Shown here: one piece after another, positions 1 to 12,181 of the stretch | How positions within the stretch are numbered: position 1 is the first letter of the stretch | Layout: each line of letters starts with the position of its first letter | Source of the DNA: Tetradesmus obliquus | Lineage: Eukaryota > Chlorophyta > Chlorophyceae > Sphaeropleales > Scenedesmaceae | NCBI GenBank assembly: GCA_030272155.1 | Contig: CP126197.1 | Span: 124,001 to 188,000, forward strand | Direction: 5' to 3' | DNA: 64,000 nt | The notes under the pieces: generated by a model | The model's input: only the letters and a program-made list of their open reading frames with translations | Databases searched by the model: none | Told to the model about the DNA's origin: nothing | Position numbers and translations under genes: made by a program

Positions 1-1820
1 AGCAGGCATGCTGTGTGGTGGCAGCAGTGCTGCTTGTGTGGTGCCTGTGCAGGTGGCGCGGTGTGGCTGTGGTTCCAAGAGCACTGACTTTCAGGGTGAT
101 GAGGGGTGACACACGTGCATGAAGCACTGCGGCTGCTTTTGCTTAACATATGGTTTTGCAGTGGTGCGTGGCATGCTGCAGCGGTGAGCTACTCCCCTGC
201 TGTAGGAAACTTACAGCAACTACTGCTGCTGCTGCATGGAGAAAAAGAAACAGACACTCGCAGATCCTGCTTCAACGCTCTGCGCTGCTGGTGCTGTTGC
301 TGCTGCCGGTGATATCACTATCGATGGTATGCTGCTGCTGTGGGCAAAGTAGGCCTGGACTACACTGCTGGCGCACCTGCCAAAAAGGTAATACGCCTGT
401 TTGTCTACTGGCTGTGTTGACACTGACCCATCCTCATCTTGCACCTGCACATATATTCAGCAAGGTGCTCAGCTGCTGTTGCTGATGTTGCTGCTGCTGC
501 TGCTGTCCCAAGCTGTACTTCAAGCAGTGCATGCTGCGCTTGCTGTCAGCGGGATCCTAAGGCACCTCGAGAGTAGCAACTCTGCAGGGCTGCGATACCC
601 AGTCTGGAGGATGGAATGTAGGCATCTGTCCGGGACCCCTCAAGCTAGCGCAGCAGCAACAGCAGTAGTGCCAGCAGGGTGCAAGTGCAGCAACCAAGCA
701 GACGTCAATCGGAGACAATGTGATCGCATTTGCAACGCTATGTGAGGTAAGTATTTCTCTCGAGAACACGTCCGCTGTTGTGCTCGAAAGTGTGTTACAC
801 AATTTGAACGCAGGGCACAACGCCGGGCACCGACAGCCGAATCATAGAGTGCTGAACTGTTAAGCCACATTGCGCGTTACACGTGGTGCTTTGCACATCC
901 CAGCAGAAGCAGCAACAGGCAGCAGCAGCAACCAGCAGCAGCAACCAACAGCAGCAATCACATGCAGCAGTGCCAGCGCTGGCCAGTCCAGCCAGAAATT
1001 AATGGGCTGATGTCATGAGACGTTAGTGCCGTGTTACCGTTTGCGCGCACAAATTCGTGGCCCAGCTGGAACTCTGCCATGCAACAACAAACTCTGGATG
1101 TGCACACATCAGCGACCAACAAAGCCGCTGGCGTCTGCCACGGAGGCAACAAAAGGTTGTGATGTGCGGAGTTGCAAGCAGTGCAGCATGCTTGTGTAGG
1201 TGAGCACGCTGGCTAGTAAAGCCACAGGCCTGCGCCCTCCCGGCCAGGCCACTGGCAGTCACTCGCCAGTGGCACAGTCCACTGCTGTGTGTGAAGCAAA
1301 TGTTGCTGCCTATGAGCGCCGGCAACTCAACTCAATGTGAACATGCGTGTCACATGTGTGTGAATATTCTTGTTGACCGTGGCCTGGCACAAGTATGTGC
1401 CATCTGCGATCCACTCATGAAGTGATCAATGCCTTGTGCATGTCTACAGGCTGCTGCACAGAGGCAAGCAGCTGCTCGGGTGCTCGGTTGAGCCCGCGTT
1501 AAGCTGTTTTGTGCTCTCTTGAAAACGAGACCACTGCTCTCAGACCAGCCAGGAACCCCGAAACCCCCAGCTGTGTCACTGACGCGTCGTGAGCTGGACT
1601 TTATACACGATCATCCCAGACACCGTGTGCCACACTTACTGCTGTCGTCTCAATTAATTTACCGTGCACATACTTTTGCTGTACTAGCTCAGGGGCGCCT
1701 TTCATCTACACCCCTACACACCCGAGTGCAGTGGAGCTCGCTTCTCGCTCGCTGAATCTTGGAACTGGTATTTGTTACTGTCCGAGTGGTTTATCAAACA
1801 GAACTGGCCTCGATCACGGC
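1..1820. other. Upstream region without a supportable gene
   Basis: No reading frame here has family features or a consistent exon series. There are CTG/CAG runs (about 478-512, 904-956). On the plus strand a short Cys-rich frame ends near 743 and is followed by a donor-like gtaagt at 747, so the last exons of a further gene are possible but not shown. The 300 bases before the gene at 1821 contain no TATA box that I would defend. Confidence 0.5.
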
Positions 1821-3303
1821 ATGATGAGCACGTTCTACCTGTGGTTAACACTGGCTGCTCTGGCACTGCCTGTTGCCTTCGGTACGCGCATTGATAGTGA
1901 ATAAGCATTATTGTATGCTTGTGGTGATGTTTGGTTGGATACCCGAGTGTGGCCCCTTCCGCAGGTCAGTGGAAGTCCAGTCAGAAGGCCGGTGCCCGGT
2001 CAACAGAGCGTTGGGCGTCGAGGCTGTACGCGTTTATGACAATGCTGTCCGATAAAAAACCTCTCAAGTGCTCGTACATATCTCCTACGGTGTCCCAGAG
2101 TTCACATGCTCGATTTTCCCGCCCACTGCTGTGCAGGCCAGCCAAACACATGCCAGGCGCCGACCCCTCAAGCGTGCACTTTGTCAAACGGCACGGTGGC
2201 GTGCTGCCCGAAAGATGCTTGCCTCGATTCCAAAGTGGGATGCTGCCCCCAGGCCAGCCAGACAGGTGTGCCTGCACTGAAGGGCCTGGAACAACATGCA
2301 TGCCCAGCATTTCCTGCGCAGTTCATAAATCACTTGGAGCACCGTCATCCAAGCCTTAGTCGTCCGCTGGGTACGGGTACCACTGAACGCACCTTGATGC
2401 CATCTATACAGAACTGTCTTGTATTAACTTAGCAACAGCCTGTTGATTAAATCCCTTCATTGTTGTGCACCTTGTCTGCGGGGCAAACTCCTCTGCCTGC
2501 TGCTACTGTCGCTGCTGCCGCTGCTGCTGCCGCTGCCGCTGCTGCTGCTGCTGCCACCACTGCCCGCAGTGTGCCCCGTGTCGCCCGGCTCTGATCCCAC
2601 CAACCTCGCCTGCTGCGAAAGCTGCAACAACTTCCTCGACCCCTCCTTCACCACGCCCAGTAACAGCACGGACAGGGTGTGCTGCCCCAGTGGCCAGGTG
2701 TGCCCCAACCTGCTCATCCCCAGTACTGGGCCTGTCACCAGCAAACTCTGCTGCAGGACATCCTGCCTGCCCGCCCTGTTCAACGGCGCCAACGTCACCA
2801 TGTGAGGCCAGCTGGGGCTTTGCAGTTCAGGGTGTGCATGCCTTGCTTGCTATGTCGAATGCTGGGCCGGCTCTAAAGCAGCTACCACACACAGCAGCTC
2901 ACTTGCTGTGGATCGTGCAGCGTCAGGCAGTGCTGCATGCAGGCGCATAATTACTGTGCTGACACATGTGCGGCTGGCACAAAACATTTTTGAGCGCTGC
3001 TGTGCCTCTGCCATGCTGCTGTGTGTGTGCAGCTGCTGCCCCAGGGAGGGCGTCTGTGGGAAGAGCTGCTGCCTGCCGGACACAACGTGGTGAGCTGCTT
3101 GGCACACTGCTGGCAGTGCAGTGTTCAGATGATGTACGTGCAGGAGGCCAGAGCGACGTTGATGCTTTGGCTTGATGGGTAACATGATTATGGTGATGGC
3201 GTGCATGAGGCTAGACTGGCTGCTGACAGCCACGAGGAACACTGCAGGGTCATGCAGGAGGTGACAGTGCAGGTGTACATGCTGTGTCACCTACTAATGT
3301 ATC

Positions 3304-3345
<42 letters not shown>

Positions 3346-5026
3346 GCCATCGCTGCTGCTGCCGCCATCGCTGCTGCTTCTGCTGTCGCCCCGCAGCGTC
3401 AACGACCAGTGCTGCCCCAGCAGCCAAGTCTGCGTCAGCACCACAGGCGTGAAAACCTGCTGCTCAGCTGCAAGCTCCATCTGCATGACTGATGGCACCT
3501 GCTGCAAACCACCCAACTCAATGTGAGTATCAGGGCGCCCACTGCGGCGCCCTCCTTCATGGTCAACAGCAGACCAGGCCTCATGTGTCCCTGCTGTTGG
3601 CACACTGCTCAGTGCTGCACCAGTGCCTGCTGTTGGCACACTGCTCAGTGCTGCACCAGTGCCTGCTGTTGGCACACTGCTCAGTGCTGCACCAGTGCCT
3701 GCTGTTGGCACACTGCTCAGTGCTGCACCAGTGCCTGCTGTTGGCACACTGCTCAGTGCTGCACCAGTGCCTGCTGTTGGCACACTGCTCAGTGCTGCAC
3801 CAGTGCCTGCTGCGCAGCAGCCAGGCGCATCTGCAGCTGGCACTGCTGCTCCCTTGCTGCACCACTTGCAAGCATCAAGCACGGCGCCAGTTGCTGCTGC
3901 TACGCCAGCGATGCCGGCACAATGCAGTTTGGCCATGCGCTGCATGGAGCGCTGTGCTGCCTGCCTGCCTGCCTGCCTGCACTGCTTCGCTGATCAACTC
4001 GCGCCGTGTGCTGCTCCTGCTGTGCTTGGCCTTCAGGTGCCCCAACCTGGCCAACCCTGCTGTCAGCGACTGCTGCCCGCCAGGCAACTGCCAGCCAGTG
4101 CTGCCGCTGGCCACGCAAGCCAAGGCCTGCTGCAAGGAGGTGCGGCAGGCGTGTCAGGCAGCGGCACATGACAATGCCTGGCGTGCAGCCGTCAATGGCT
4201 GTGTGCTGCTTGTTTTTATTGTGTGCTGGCTGACGGCTCTGCGCGTGCACTGCAGTGCACGTGCTGCCCAATATTATGTCAGCCCGACAGACTCTGCACA
4301 CGGTCCATCCATGAGCCTGCCGGCACTGTAAAGCGTTAGCAATGCAGCCTAAACCACAAGCTTCTACGCGCACAACGCTGACTTTCTTTGCCTGCATGTC
4401 CCCGACCACCTCACACCATTGCGCTGCAGACCTGCCTCGACTTGGCCTCACTGCCCATCAACGTGACGGGCTGCTGCAAGGAGACCTGCTCCACCTTCAC
4501 CAACGCAGCAGGCGCACCCACCTCGGGGGTGTGCTGCCCATGGGGCGCACAAACCATCCAACTCAATGGCGCCGTGGTGCGGGTGTGCTGCCCGCCCGGC
4601 AGCAAGGTGCAGCCTGACGGCTCCTGCAAGACCTCCACCACCCCCTGCACTCAGCCCAATGTGACGTGCCCGTCTTGGCCCAGTCTGACGCCCGACGTGT
4701 GCTGCCCTGGCGGGCAGTGCCTGCCAGTGCTGCCCCTCAGCAGCGCAGGACTGCCCAGGGCCTGCTGCGGCGCACAGGTGGGCTGCTAGCCTTGTTTTGA
4801 AACACTCCTGCTGCTGGACTGTTGCTTGCTTGTGACAGCAGGGACGCAGCACATGCAGCCGTTGGTGCTGTCTTGCGTATGATGTGGCTGGGGCCGGCCG
4901 TGCACTTGAGCTGCCCCAAACCGTTCTTGCTGCATCAAAAGCTAAGCAACCCTATCATACTTTGTACTGTCAGGACTAGTCAATGCCAGCAGCTGGTGCC
5001 AACACACATTCACAACTCACTTGTCT

Positions 5027-5059
<33 letters not shown>

Positions 5060-8000
5060 CTGCCACCCACCTTGCACGCAGGGCCCCGTCTGCCTGGACT
5101 TCACGCAGCTGCCCAACAAGGAACCCGGCTGCTGCAAGACCTCCTGCTCCATCTACACCATCCCAGGCACTACCCCGACCACCCAGCTGGACAATGTGTG
5201 CTGCCCCTGGGACTTCCAGGTGCCAACAGCCACAGGCGCGCTGCTCAAGGTGTGCTGCCCACCGGAGCAGAAGGCGTTTCCTGACGGCACCTGCTGCAAC
5301 AAGACCCAGCTGTGCTCTGTGACAGGCAAGCCGGACATCTGCTGCCCGGCAAACGCCACCTGCAACACCGCAACCGGCCAGTGCGTCAGCACTCCGCCAC
5401 CCACCAACTGCACTCAGCCCAACGTGACGTGCCCGTCTTGGCCCAGTCTGACGCCCGACGTGTGCTGCCCTGACGGGCAGTGCCTGCCAGTGCTGCCACT
5501 CAGCAGCACAGGGCTGCCCAAGGCCTGCTGCGGCGCACAGGTGGGCTGCTAGCGCTCCTGTGACATATATCTGTACCTCCTGCTGCTGAAGTTATGCTTC
5601 ATAATGACAGCAAAGCGGCAGCTGGCCGATGCATGGCCAGGTGCTGCTGCGTGCAGGATGTGGCCAGAGCCTACCTGGCAGCCGAGCCGCACCGTGGGCA
5701 CGCACTACAGATTGGCACCTGTACACAGCTGCTGTGCTGGTAGCTGTCAGGACTGGGCGGTGCGTGCAGCTGGTGCTGTTGCACAACTGCAACGCCTGCG
5801 TCTCTGCTCTGCTGCTGCAACACCCCCCCGCACGCAGGGCCCCGTCTGCCTCGACCCCAACCAGCTGCCGAATGTGCGCGGCTGCTGCAACGAGACATGC
5901 TCCACCTTCATCAACGCAGCCGGCACACCCATCTCGGGTGTGTGCTGCCCGTGGGGCGCACAAACCATCCAACTCAATGGCGCCCTGGCCCGGATCTGCT
6001 GCCCACCCGGCACCACGGTGCAGCCTGACGGCTCCTGCAAGGCATCAACCACATCCAGCAACTGCACCGCGCCCAACATCCCCTGCAACTCCTGGCCCGC
6101 CATGACTCCTGGCGAGTGCTGCCCTGATACCCAGTGCCTGCCAGTGCTGCCCTTTAGCAGCACAGGACTGCCCAAGGCATGCTGCGGTTCACAGGTGGGG
6201 TGCTGCTGCTGTGGCTGCTGTGGCTGCTGTGGCTGCTGCTGTTGTTGCTGCAGCTGCTGCTGCTACTCGTGCTTTTTTTTTGCGGCAGACAACTTGGCAG
6301 CTGCCATGCCTTGACATTGCAGCGCATTCCATGCAGCTTGCGCACTAGCTATGCTGCAGGCAGACACTTCTGTTCACTGCCCGCCCTTGCTGCCCTCCAC
6401 GGCTTGAACGCCAAGTCTGTCTATGCTAACACTGCTGCTGGTGCTGCTGCTGCTGCTGTTGCGTGCAGGGCCCCGTCTGCCTCGACCCCAACCAGCTGCC
6501 GAACACAGTGCGCGGCTGCTGCAACGAGACATGCTCCACCTTCATCAGCAGCAGCGGCGCAACAACCCAGGGCGTTTGCTGCCCCTGGGGCGCATCAACC
6601 TTCACCAATGCAGACGGCACCACCACCCGCATCTGCTGCCCACCCGGCACCACGGCCCAGCCTGACGGCACCTGCTGCAAGAACACACAGCTGTGCCCGC
6701 AGCCCAATAACCAGCCAGCCATCTGCTGCCCCACAGGCTCCTCCTGCCAGCCCGTGCCCAGCACCACCGGCACCACCAAACGCATCTGCTGCCCAGACGG
6801 CACTGTGGCTCAAGCCAACGGCACCTGCTGCAAGCAGTCGCAGCTGTGCCCGCAGCCCAACAACCAGCCAGCCATCTGCTGCCCCGCAGGATCCTCCTGC
6901 AACTCCACCACCGGCCAGTGCACCACATCCACTACGCTACCTAACAATTGCACAGCACCGAATGTGACGTGCGCTTTCTGGCCGAGCTTTGCGGCCGGGG
7001 ACTGCTGCCGCAACGGCACCTGCCTGTCAGGCTGGAACCCCTTCCCGCCACCAGGCCAGGTTATGAACAATGGACTTCCTGCCTGCTGCCCGCTGGTGAG
7101 TGGGCTGGCCATGCCCAATCCTTTTACGAAACACAGAACTCCGAGCTGCACCTGGCCTTGCACCCCAGCTGGTAAACAGGTTCAGACTCAAATCTGAACG
7201 TCAAGTACCTTCCAACCAATTAAAGCATAATTTTGAAATTGTAAATTTGCCCTTCAGCTGCAGCCAGCTGCCGGAGACTGTTTCGGACAGGACAACAGTC
7301 GCACCTGCTGCTTAGTGCTGATATACGGCTAGCTGGGTGCCGATGCAAATGCAACCGATCCTGATGCGCTTGCTCAGCAGTGCTCTAGCTTGCAGGCTAT
7401 GTACCGCATGCTGCCTCTCGGACTTGACGCGAGTGTATGATCACTGCTACAAGCAGTCACTGCATGCTGGCAAATGTGGCCCATGGCCTGTGGCGCTGAA
7501 CCGCAGCTCCGCACTGAGGCTGTCTGCTGCACCTGCTGCCCTTGCGTCCCTGCTCTCCAGGCCAAGAGGTGCCGCCGCTACAGCGCCGTGCCGGCACTCA
7601 AGCCCATCGTGTGCTGCAACGGCACCTGCGCCACCGTGACGTGGGCCGACGGCAACAGCACGCGCGCCTGCTGCCCCTACCCCACCCAGCTGGGGGCCAA
7701 TGGTGTGCGCTACTGCTGCCCCCCTAACAACGTGGTGCTGCAGCCGGGGGGCCAGTGCTGCCCCAAGGCAGCATACTACGTCAACCCCACCCAGAAGCAG
7801 AGCTGCTGCCCTGACGGCTCCATCTGGTTCAGCAACCTGAAGACATGCTGCAAGTGAGTTGCTGAGGAATTCGTAACCTGGCGATTGTTTGGCTTCCGTG
7901 TGATACGTTGGCTGCTCCTGCAATATCTGCATGCAACGCACGTGGCAGCGACAGTGGCAGGCTGAGTCATGCCAGCAGGCTCAGCCACGCATGTGCCACA

Positions 8001-8351
8001 GGGCCTCTGCGCCGGCAGCTGCAGCTGTGCATGTGGCATGGCTGTGAAGTGCCTGCAACGGCGTTGCTGCCACCCATACCTGCTGCCGTCACTGCTGCTG
8101 CTGCTGCCTGCAGGACTACGAACATCTGCATGGACACCATCACCGGCCTCAAAACCTGCTGCAAAGAGACGTACGGCTGCGCCACCTTCGCTCCACCCAA
8201 CACCCCGCAAGCGCAGCAGAAGCTCGTGTGCTGCCCCAAAGCAAAGCGCTGCCAGGTCTCCACCAAGAAGTGGGAGTGCTGCACCTCTAGCCAGACCTGC
8301 GACCCTGTGTTCAGCTCAGGCTTCAGGAGGTGCAAGGCCACCTTGCCATGA
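1821..8351 (+). CDS. Secreted cysteine-rich protein with repeated Cys-Cys modules
   Basis: Twelve exons: 1821-1881, 2137-2265, 2570-2801, 3033-3089, 3397-3522, 4037-4139, 4430-4777, 5082-5540, 5838-6194, 6469-7095, 7561-7853, 8114-8351. All borders are GT-AG and all phases agree, giving 1,009 residues. The start is chosen because exon 1 encodes a classical signal peptide (MMSTFYLWLTLAALALPVAFG), and its split Gly codon joins exon 2. The mature protein is a chain of Cys-Cys motifs (VCCP, CCPPG, GCCKETC) with many N-glycosylation sequons. Exons 7-10 (residues about 237-833) are paralogous copies of one module opening with a CLD motif and a Gly-Cys-Cys motif; three of them end in ACCG(A/S)Q. Each is phase 0 at both ends. 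The pattern recalls granulin-like or other disulphide-rich extracellular repeats, but no family is certain. A cell-wall or secreted role is inferred. Many introns run into the acceptor through CTG repeats. Confidence 0.88.
3305..3344 (+). repeat. (CTG)n microsatellite in intron 4
   Basis: About 13 CTG triplets followed by imperfect copies run into the acceptor at 3396 of the Cys-rich gene. The tract occupies the place of the polypyrimidine tract. Confidence 0.9.
3594..3809 (+). repeat. 36-bp minisatellite, six near-identical copies
   Basis: Six head-to-tail copies of a 36-bp unit beginning CTGTTGGCACACTGCTCAGT lie inside intron 5 of the Cys-rich gene. Because 36 is a multiple of three the array is open in several frames on both strands, producing Cys/Trp-rich or Thr/Val-rich translations that are artefacts. 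There are no unique spacers, so this is not CRISPR-like. Confidence 0.95.
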
Positions 8352-8799
8352 TGAGAGAGTGCGCAACAGGCGAAGCCTGTGCAGCACATGTGATGGAATG
8401 CAATTTTAAAGTGCGGATGAGGCGCTCACCGATGGTACACACCATGATGCCGTGTGAGGGGGGAGATGGGCTTGCAAAGAGTGCTGCTGACTTGTCCCAG
8501 GCCTGGCGTGCTTACGACATGTGATGAAGAGCAACGTTGGTGTGTGTGCGGTCAGCACTTGCTGACCTGGCTACCCTGCTGTGATTGTTTGTGGTGGCAG
8601 GCGATCTGCCTGGAAAGTTTATGCGGCTGTGCCTGCAGAGAAACGAAGCTTCAACTGGTTGGCTGGAAGGGGGTGGGGGTTGGGGGATGCATGTCTTGAC
8701 GGCAGCATACGCTGCATCCAAGCCATGCACATGGTGCTATGGTGTCATCACCAGGGTTTGGGCTGTGGTTTGATGTCATGCTGCACGTGCTGGGGGTGC

Positions 8800-9495
8800 T
8801 GACTTAAAAGGGGCCTCAGCATCAACCCTGCATAGGGCGCTGAATGGTGTGTGCGGCGTGGAAATGCTGCTTACTGAAGGCCTGAGCAGGATCCTGCAGA
8901 AGATGCTGTGCATGGCGGGCGGTGTGCAGCACAGCTCCAGCATGCACGACACATGAAGCATGCCGATGTGCTGTGCACAGAGCTCGCTTGATGCAAGCAG
9001 CTGATGAGCTGCAGCTGCTATTGTGGCATGATGGTATGAATACGGAATGACAGTGTGATGTGTGCTGTTGCCTGCAAGATTGTGGCCTGATGCGTGCTGT
9101 ACTGCGCTACACCCCTAATCACATGCCAGGGGTGTGGAAAGTGTGCTGTTCCTGTGATGTGGCTGGACGTGCATCGTTGTTTTTGCACAAAGCACAGTTT
9201 TGGTTGGAACTTGCCATTCTGGTGGGATGTTCAGTGTGGGAAAGTGGCTCATGATCAGGGCGCTGCAGCTGTGTTTCATTAGGGTGCTCTTCACTCAGAG
9301 TTGCAGAAGGCAACCTGCATAGGGTGCCGTGCTTGGCGGGCGGTGTGCAGTGTGGTGTGTGATGTGTGCAGGGGATGCTGATGCTCAGAAAAGGAACGAG
9401 TTTGGGATGACATTGTGCGGTGATGTTGCCTGCTGTAATTGGGCCTGATGCGTGCTGTGTCAGGCTACACCGCTAGTTGCATGTCAGGGGTGTGG
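8800..9495. repeat. Diverged tandem duplication, unit about 350-360 bp
   Basis: The block at about 9051-9137 reappears, with substitutions and small gaps, at about 9411-9495; both end in CAGGGGTGTGG. Earlier parts of the unit (tgcatagggcgc, ggcgggcggtgtgcag) recur at about 8830/9317 and 8915/9337. The copies are clearly diverged. Confidence 0.7.
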
Positions 9496-9609
9496 CAACT
9501 AGCTGTGAAGTGGCTGATGTTGCATTGTTACTCTGGCTAATGCACAGTTTTGGCAACTAGCTGTGAAGTGGCTGATGTTGCATTGTTACTCTGGCTAATG
9601 CACAGTTTT
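9494..9609. repeat. Perfect 58-bp direct repeat, two copies
   Basis: Copies at 9494-9551 and 9552-9609 begin GGCAACTAGCTGTGAAGTGG and are identical as read, so this duplication is recent compared with the surrounding decayed repeats. Confidence 0.93.
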
Positions 9610-10464
9610 GGTGTAATGCACACTTCTGGTTGAATGCACAGTTCTGGTTGGATGCTCAAGTTGGGAAGGTGGCTGAGGGCGCTGCAGTTGTTATTGCCTT
9701 GATTGGAAATTGGCCAGCTCGCCCGTTGCATGACGTGTGAGGTGTGAGCGGCAGCAAGGCTGCTGCGCATGTGTCTGCCTGTGAGCTGCAATCACGCATG
9801 GGGTTGCGGCAGGAGTGGTGGTGGTGGGAGGAGGGGTGGAGGGCAGGGGAGGGCACACTGCTGGAAGCTGCCAACTCGCTTGATGCTGCGTGATGGGCCT
9901 GCTTGCTCAATGAGGCACACAGGTGCTTGCTGTGCTTCATCATCACCACTATTATCATCACCATCATCGCCATCAGCATGATCACCATCACGAGCATCTT
10001 CATCATCAAGGGAGTTCATCATCACCATGCCGCCTGGGTTGTGCACCTGTGTCCTGTTTGTGCCGAGCCGATGCAAAGTGATCATGATGCGGAGTCAATA
10101 TGCAAGTAAAAGGAGTCAGCTGTCATGTCCGAGCATGAAGCACGGGCCTGGAAGCTTCTGGCACCGCTTGGTTTGACATGCTGCATCAGACCATGCTACA
10201 GCACTTGTTGCCCTTGTGCATGCCAGCTTGCGTGCGTGCTGGCCGAAGTGCATGGCAGCAGCCTAACTGGATGGCCAGCTTGTGGATGCTATGAAACATA
10301 GAAGTTTGCAGGACTGCTACCTTGCTGCATCATTGCCTGTGGTGTTTACTCTGCACATTGCTCGTGGTTCAATGGCTGCATCTGCAAACGGCACACGTGG
10401 CCTGGTTTGTGCGTTTGATGACATCTTTGCACGTTTGGGTTGGGTTGCATGGTTGAGCCACACA

Positions 10465-10860
10465 CTGCCCATGCACGCAGCAGCTGCAATAGTTGAAGAG
10501 CCGCTCCAAATCTCAATGACAATCATGGCAGTGCTGTGGTTCTTTATGCATGACTGGCGTACGTGGGTCTGGACTGCTATTGGGCTGAGACACTGGTTCT
10601 TGCGGAGTTGCATTGCCACTATGGTGAAGGCTGCTGTGCTGTGTTACATAGGGAGTTTGATCCTGCTGGGGCAATGACATTGCATGCATGGAGCAGCTGC
10701 AGAAGCTGAAGAGCTGCTCTAAACTTCAATGGTGAGGATGGGCAACCTTGGCAGTGCTGTTGATGCTGCGACATGACTGGCGTCGGTCATTCTGGACTGT
10801 TACTAGGCTGGCGCATGTGTTACTAGGCTGCTGCATGTGTTACTAGGCTGGCGCATGTGC
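10465..10860. repeat. Diverged duplication plus three 21-bp tandem copies
   Basis: The segment at about 10465-10594 (gcagcagctgcaatagttga onward, through gactggcgt and tctggactg) is echoed at about 10690-10812. It is followed by three tandem copies of a 21-bp unit containing TTACTAGGCTGGCGCATGTG at about 10800-10860. Confidence 0.7.
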
Positions 10861-11753
10861 TGTACAGTTCACTCCTGTGGGATTGCGTGGCTGCGGTCAG
10901 GGGACACCTACTACATAATGCTCTGCTGTCAATCAGAGGCTATGGTGCTGCATGTTTTTGTCTAGTGTGCTGCATTGAACACAACGCACAGCCCACCCAA
11001 TGATCCAGCTACATGCCGTGGGATCAGGCTGGAGGAGTGCTGCGCCACAGCAGCCGGTGTGCCCTGCGCATTGCAATTCGATCGCATGCTGGTGGGAGAG
11101 CCTCTAGGGGTTGCTGCAGAATGTACTTCGCGCACACACTCTTGCGACGGCCTGTTGTAGCTGCCGGCTGCCAGCATGGGTGAGCGCATCGGCTGGCGCG
11201 CATGGGCACACCGGCACGGTCTGTGGAAGGCCCAGCACCCACCTGCGTGTGCGCACCTACTGTTTGTACTTGTTCCATGGCACTGCGAAGGGACTGGGGT
11301 GGTTGGCTGGCACGACCCGTGCCGTACGAGCTTCCAGAGATGCTATGTTGTGCCTGCTTTTGGTACTCCGCTGCGTGGCCTACATGACTGAGCTGTTGCT
11401 GTCAGTACCAGTAGCCTGTGACACCCCCGCTCAGCGCCGATGTCACAGCCAGTGCTTGCTCTTCCATGCGAGATTGGCATGCCCCCTTTGCTCAAAGAAC
11501 TTGTCAGTGGCTGTCAAAAAGGCGACGCCAAAGTGTTTACACCATCACTGTGTGCTCAAGCCACATCTGCTATTATTGAGCACTGGCACCCCACGGTTGC
11601 CAAGCGGCAGATGAGCTGAGGCTGACAGAGTACGCCGGGGCTTCTGCTGCATGTATGTGGTGCTGTGTCTACTTGGGGTGGGCCGCACAATGTCATGCAT
11701 GATTCCAATACAGCCGCCTGAAACGTGCGGTGGCAACGATCACCAGTGCTGTT

Positions 11754-11837
11754 CCTGTGCTAGCTCACACCACTGGTGTGTCATAGTATGAGGATCCTGT
11801 GCTAGCTCACACCACTGGTGTCTCATAGTATGAGGAT
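11754..11837. repeat. 42-bp direct repeat, two copies
   Basis: Copies at 11754-11795 and 11796-11837 start CCTGTGCTAGCTCACACCAC and differ by about one base. The inner copy covers the 3' end of the minus-strand reading frame at 11807-12181, so the encoded SSYYETPVV end is echoed just past its stop as SSYYDTPVV. Confidence 0.9.
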
Positions 11838-12181
11838 TTGGATGGATCCAGGTCAACTTGAGCGATGATGGTGGTTAACTTCATGTAACACTGCAGGACT
11901 TCTCGGATGTAGAGGAGCAAAACAAGTGTTCTGTCACAGAAGTCGCGGAAGTTTTTCGCGCTGTCAGCAGCCAGGCCATCAAGCATGCATGGTGCACCAA
12001 CGGGGGGCTTCGCAAACCCTTCGCAAACATACGTTTCACCATGGCCACCCACACCAGGACTTGATTGCAGCAACTGCTCAAAGTGTATCCCCGCCAGCAT
12101 TGACCCTTTGCCAGCAGCCAATACCCAGCGCAAACGGCCAGCCGGCACTGCTGCAGCAATGGTGGGTGGTGGGCTGCCCAT
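11807..12181 (-). CDS. Unassigned reading frame, possible terminal exon
   Basis: A 124-residue minus-strand frame with ordinary amino-acid composition, unlike the Cys/Ala/Gln-biased shadows around it. It includes segments such as HFEQLLQSSPGVGGHGETYV and FRDFCDRTLVLLLYIREVLQ. I recognise no family. Upstream on the minus strand (12200-12980) other frames stay open and one has hydrophobic stretches, but I could not join them with consistent splice phases. It may be the last exon of a gene, a decayed gene, or chance. Confidence 0.3.
   Translation of the reverse strand: MGSPPPTIAAAVPAGRLRWVLAAGKGSMLAGIHFEQLLQSSPGVGGHGETYVCEGFAKPPVGAPCMLDGLAADSAKNFRDFCDRTLVLLLYIREVLQCYMKLTTIIAQVDLDPSKSSYYETPVV

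Larger units (their letters stand above)
8352..11753. other. Gene-poor region of decayed tandem repeats
   Basis: No exon series or family motif is visible. A candidate TGTAA signal for the preceding gene is at 9434-9438. An ATC-rich microsatellite lies at about 9940-10015. The frame at 10282-10677 encodes 131 residues of no recognisable family and overlaps a diverged duplication, so I do not call it. Confidence 0.6.

Noticed and set aside
3594-3809. Regular 36-bp repeats considered as a CRISPR array
   Set aside because: The units are head to tail without unique spacers, and the DNA is plainly intron-rich eukaryotic.
3250-3945. Minus-strand 231-residue frame with repeated Thr/Val/Pro units
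   Set aside because: It is produced by the 36-bp minisatellite and the adjoining triplet repeats inside an intron of the plus-strand gene.
7908-8351. The last Cys-rich exon read as a separate 147-residue gene
   Set aside because: Only the part from 8114 fits; it joins exon 11 in phase 2 and continues the Cys-Cys pattern to the stop.
10282-10677. 131-residue plus-strand frame with hydrophobic stretches
   Set aside because: No family, no splice partners, and part of it is duplicated in a non-coding state just downstream.
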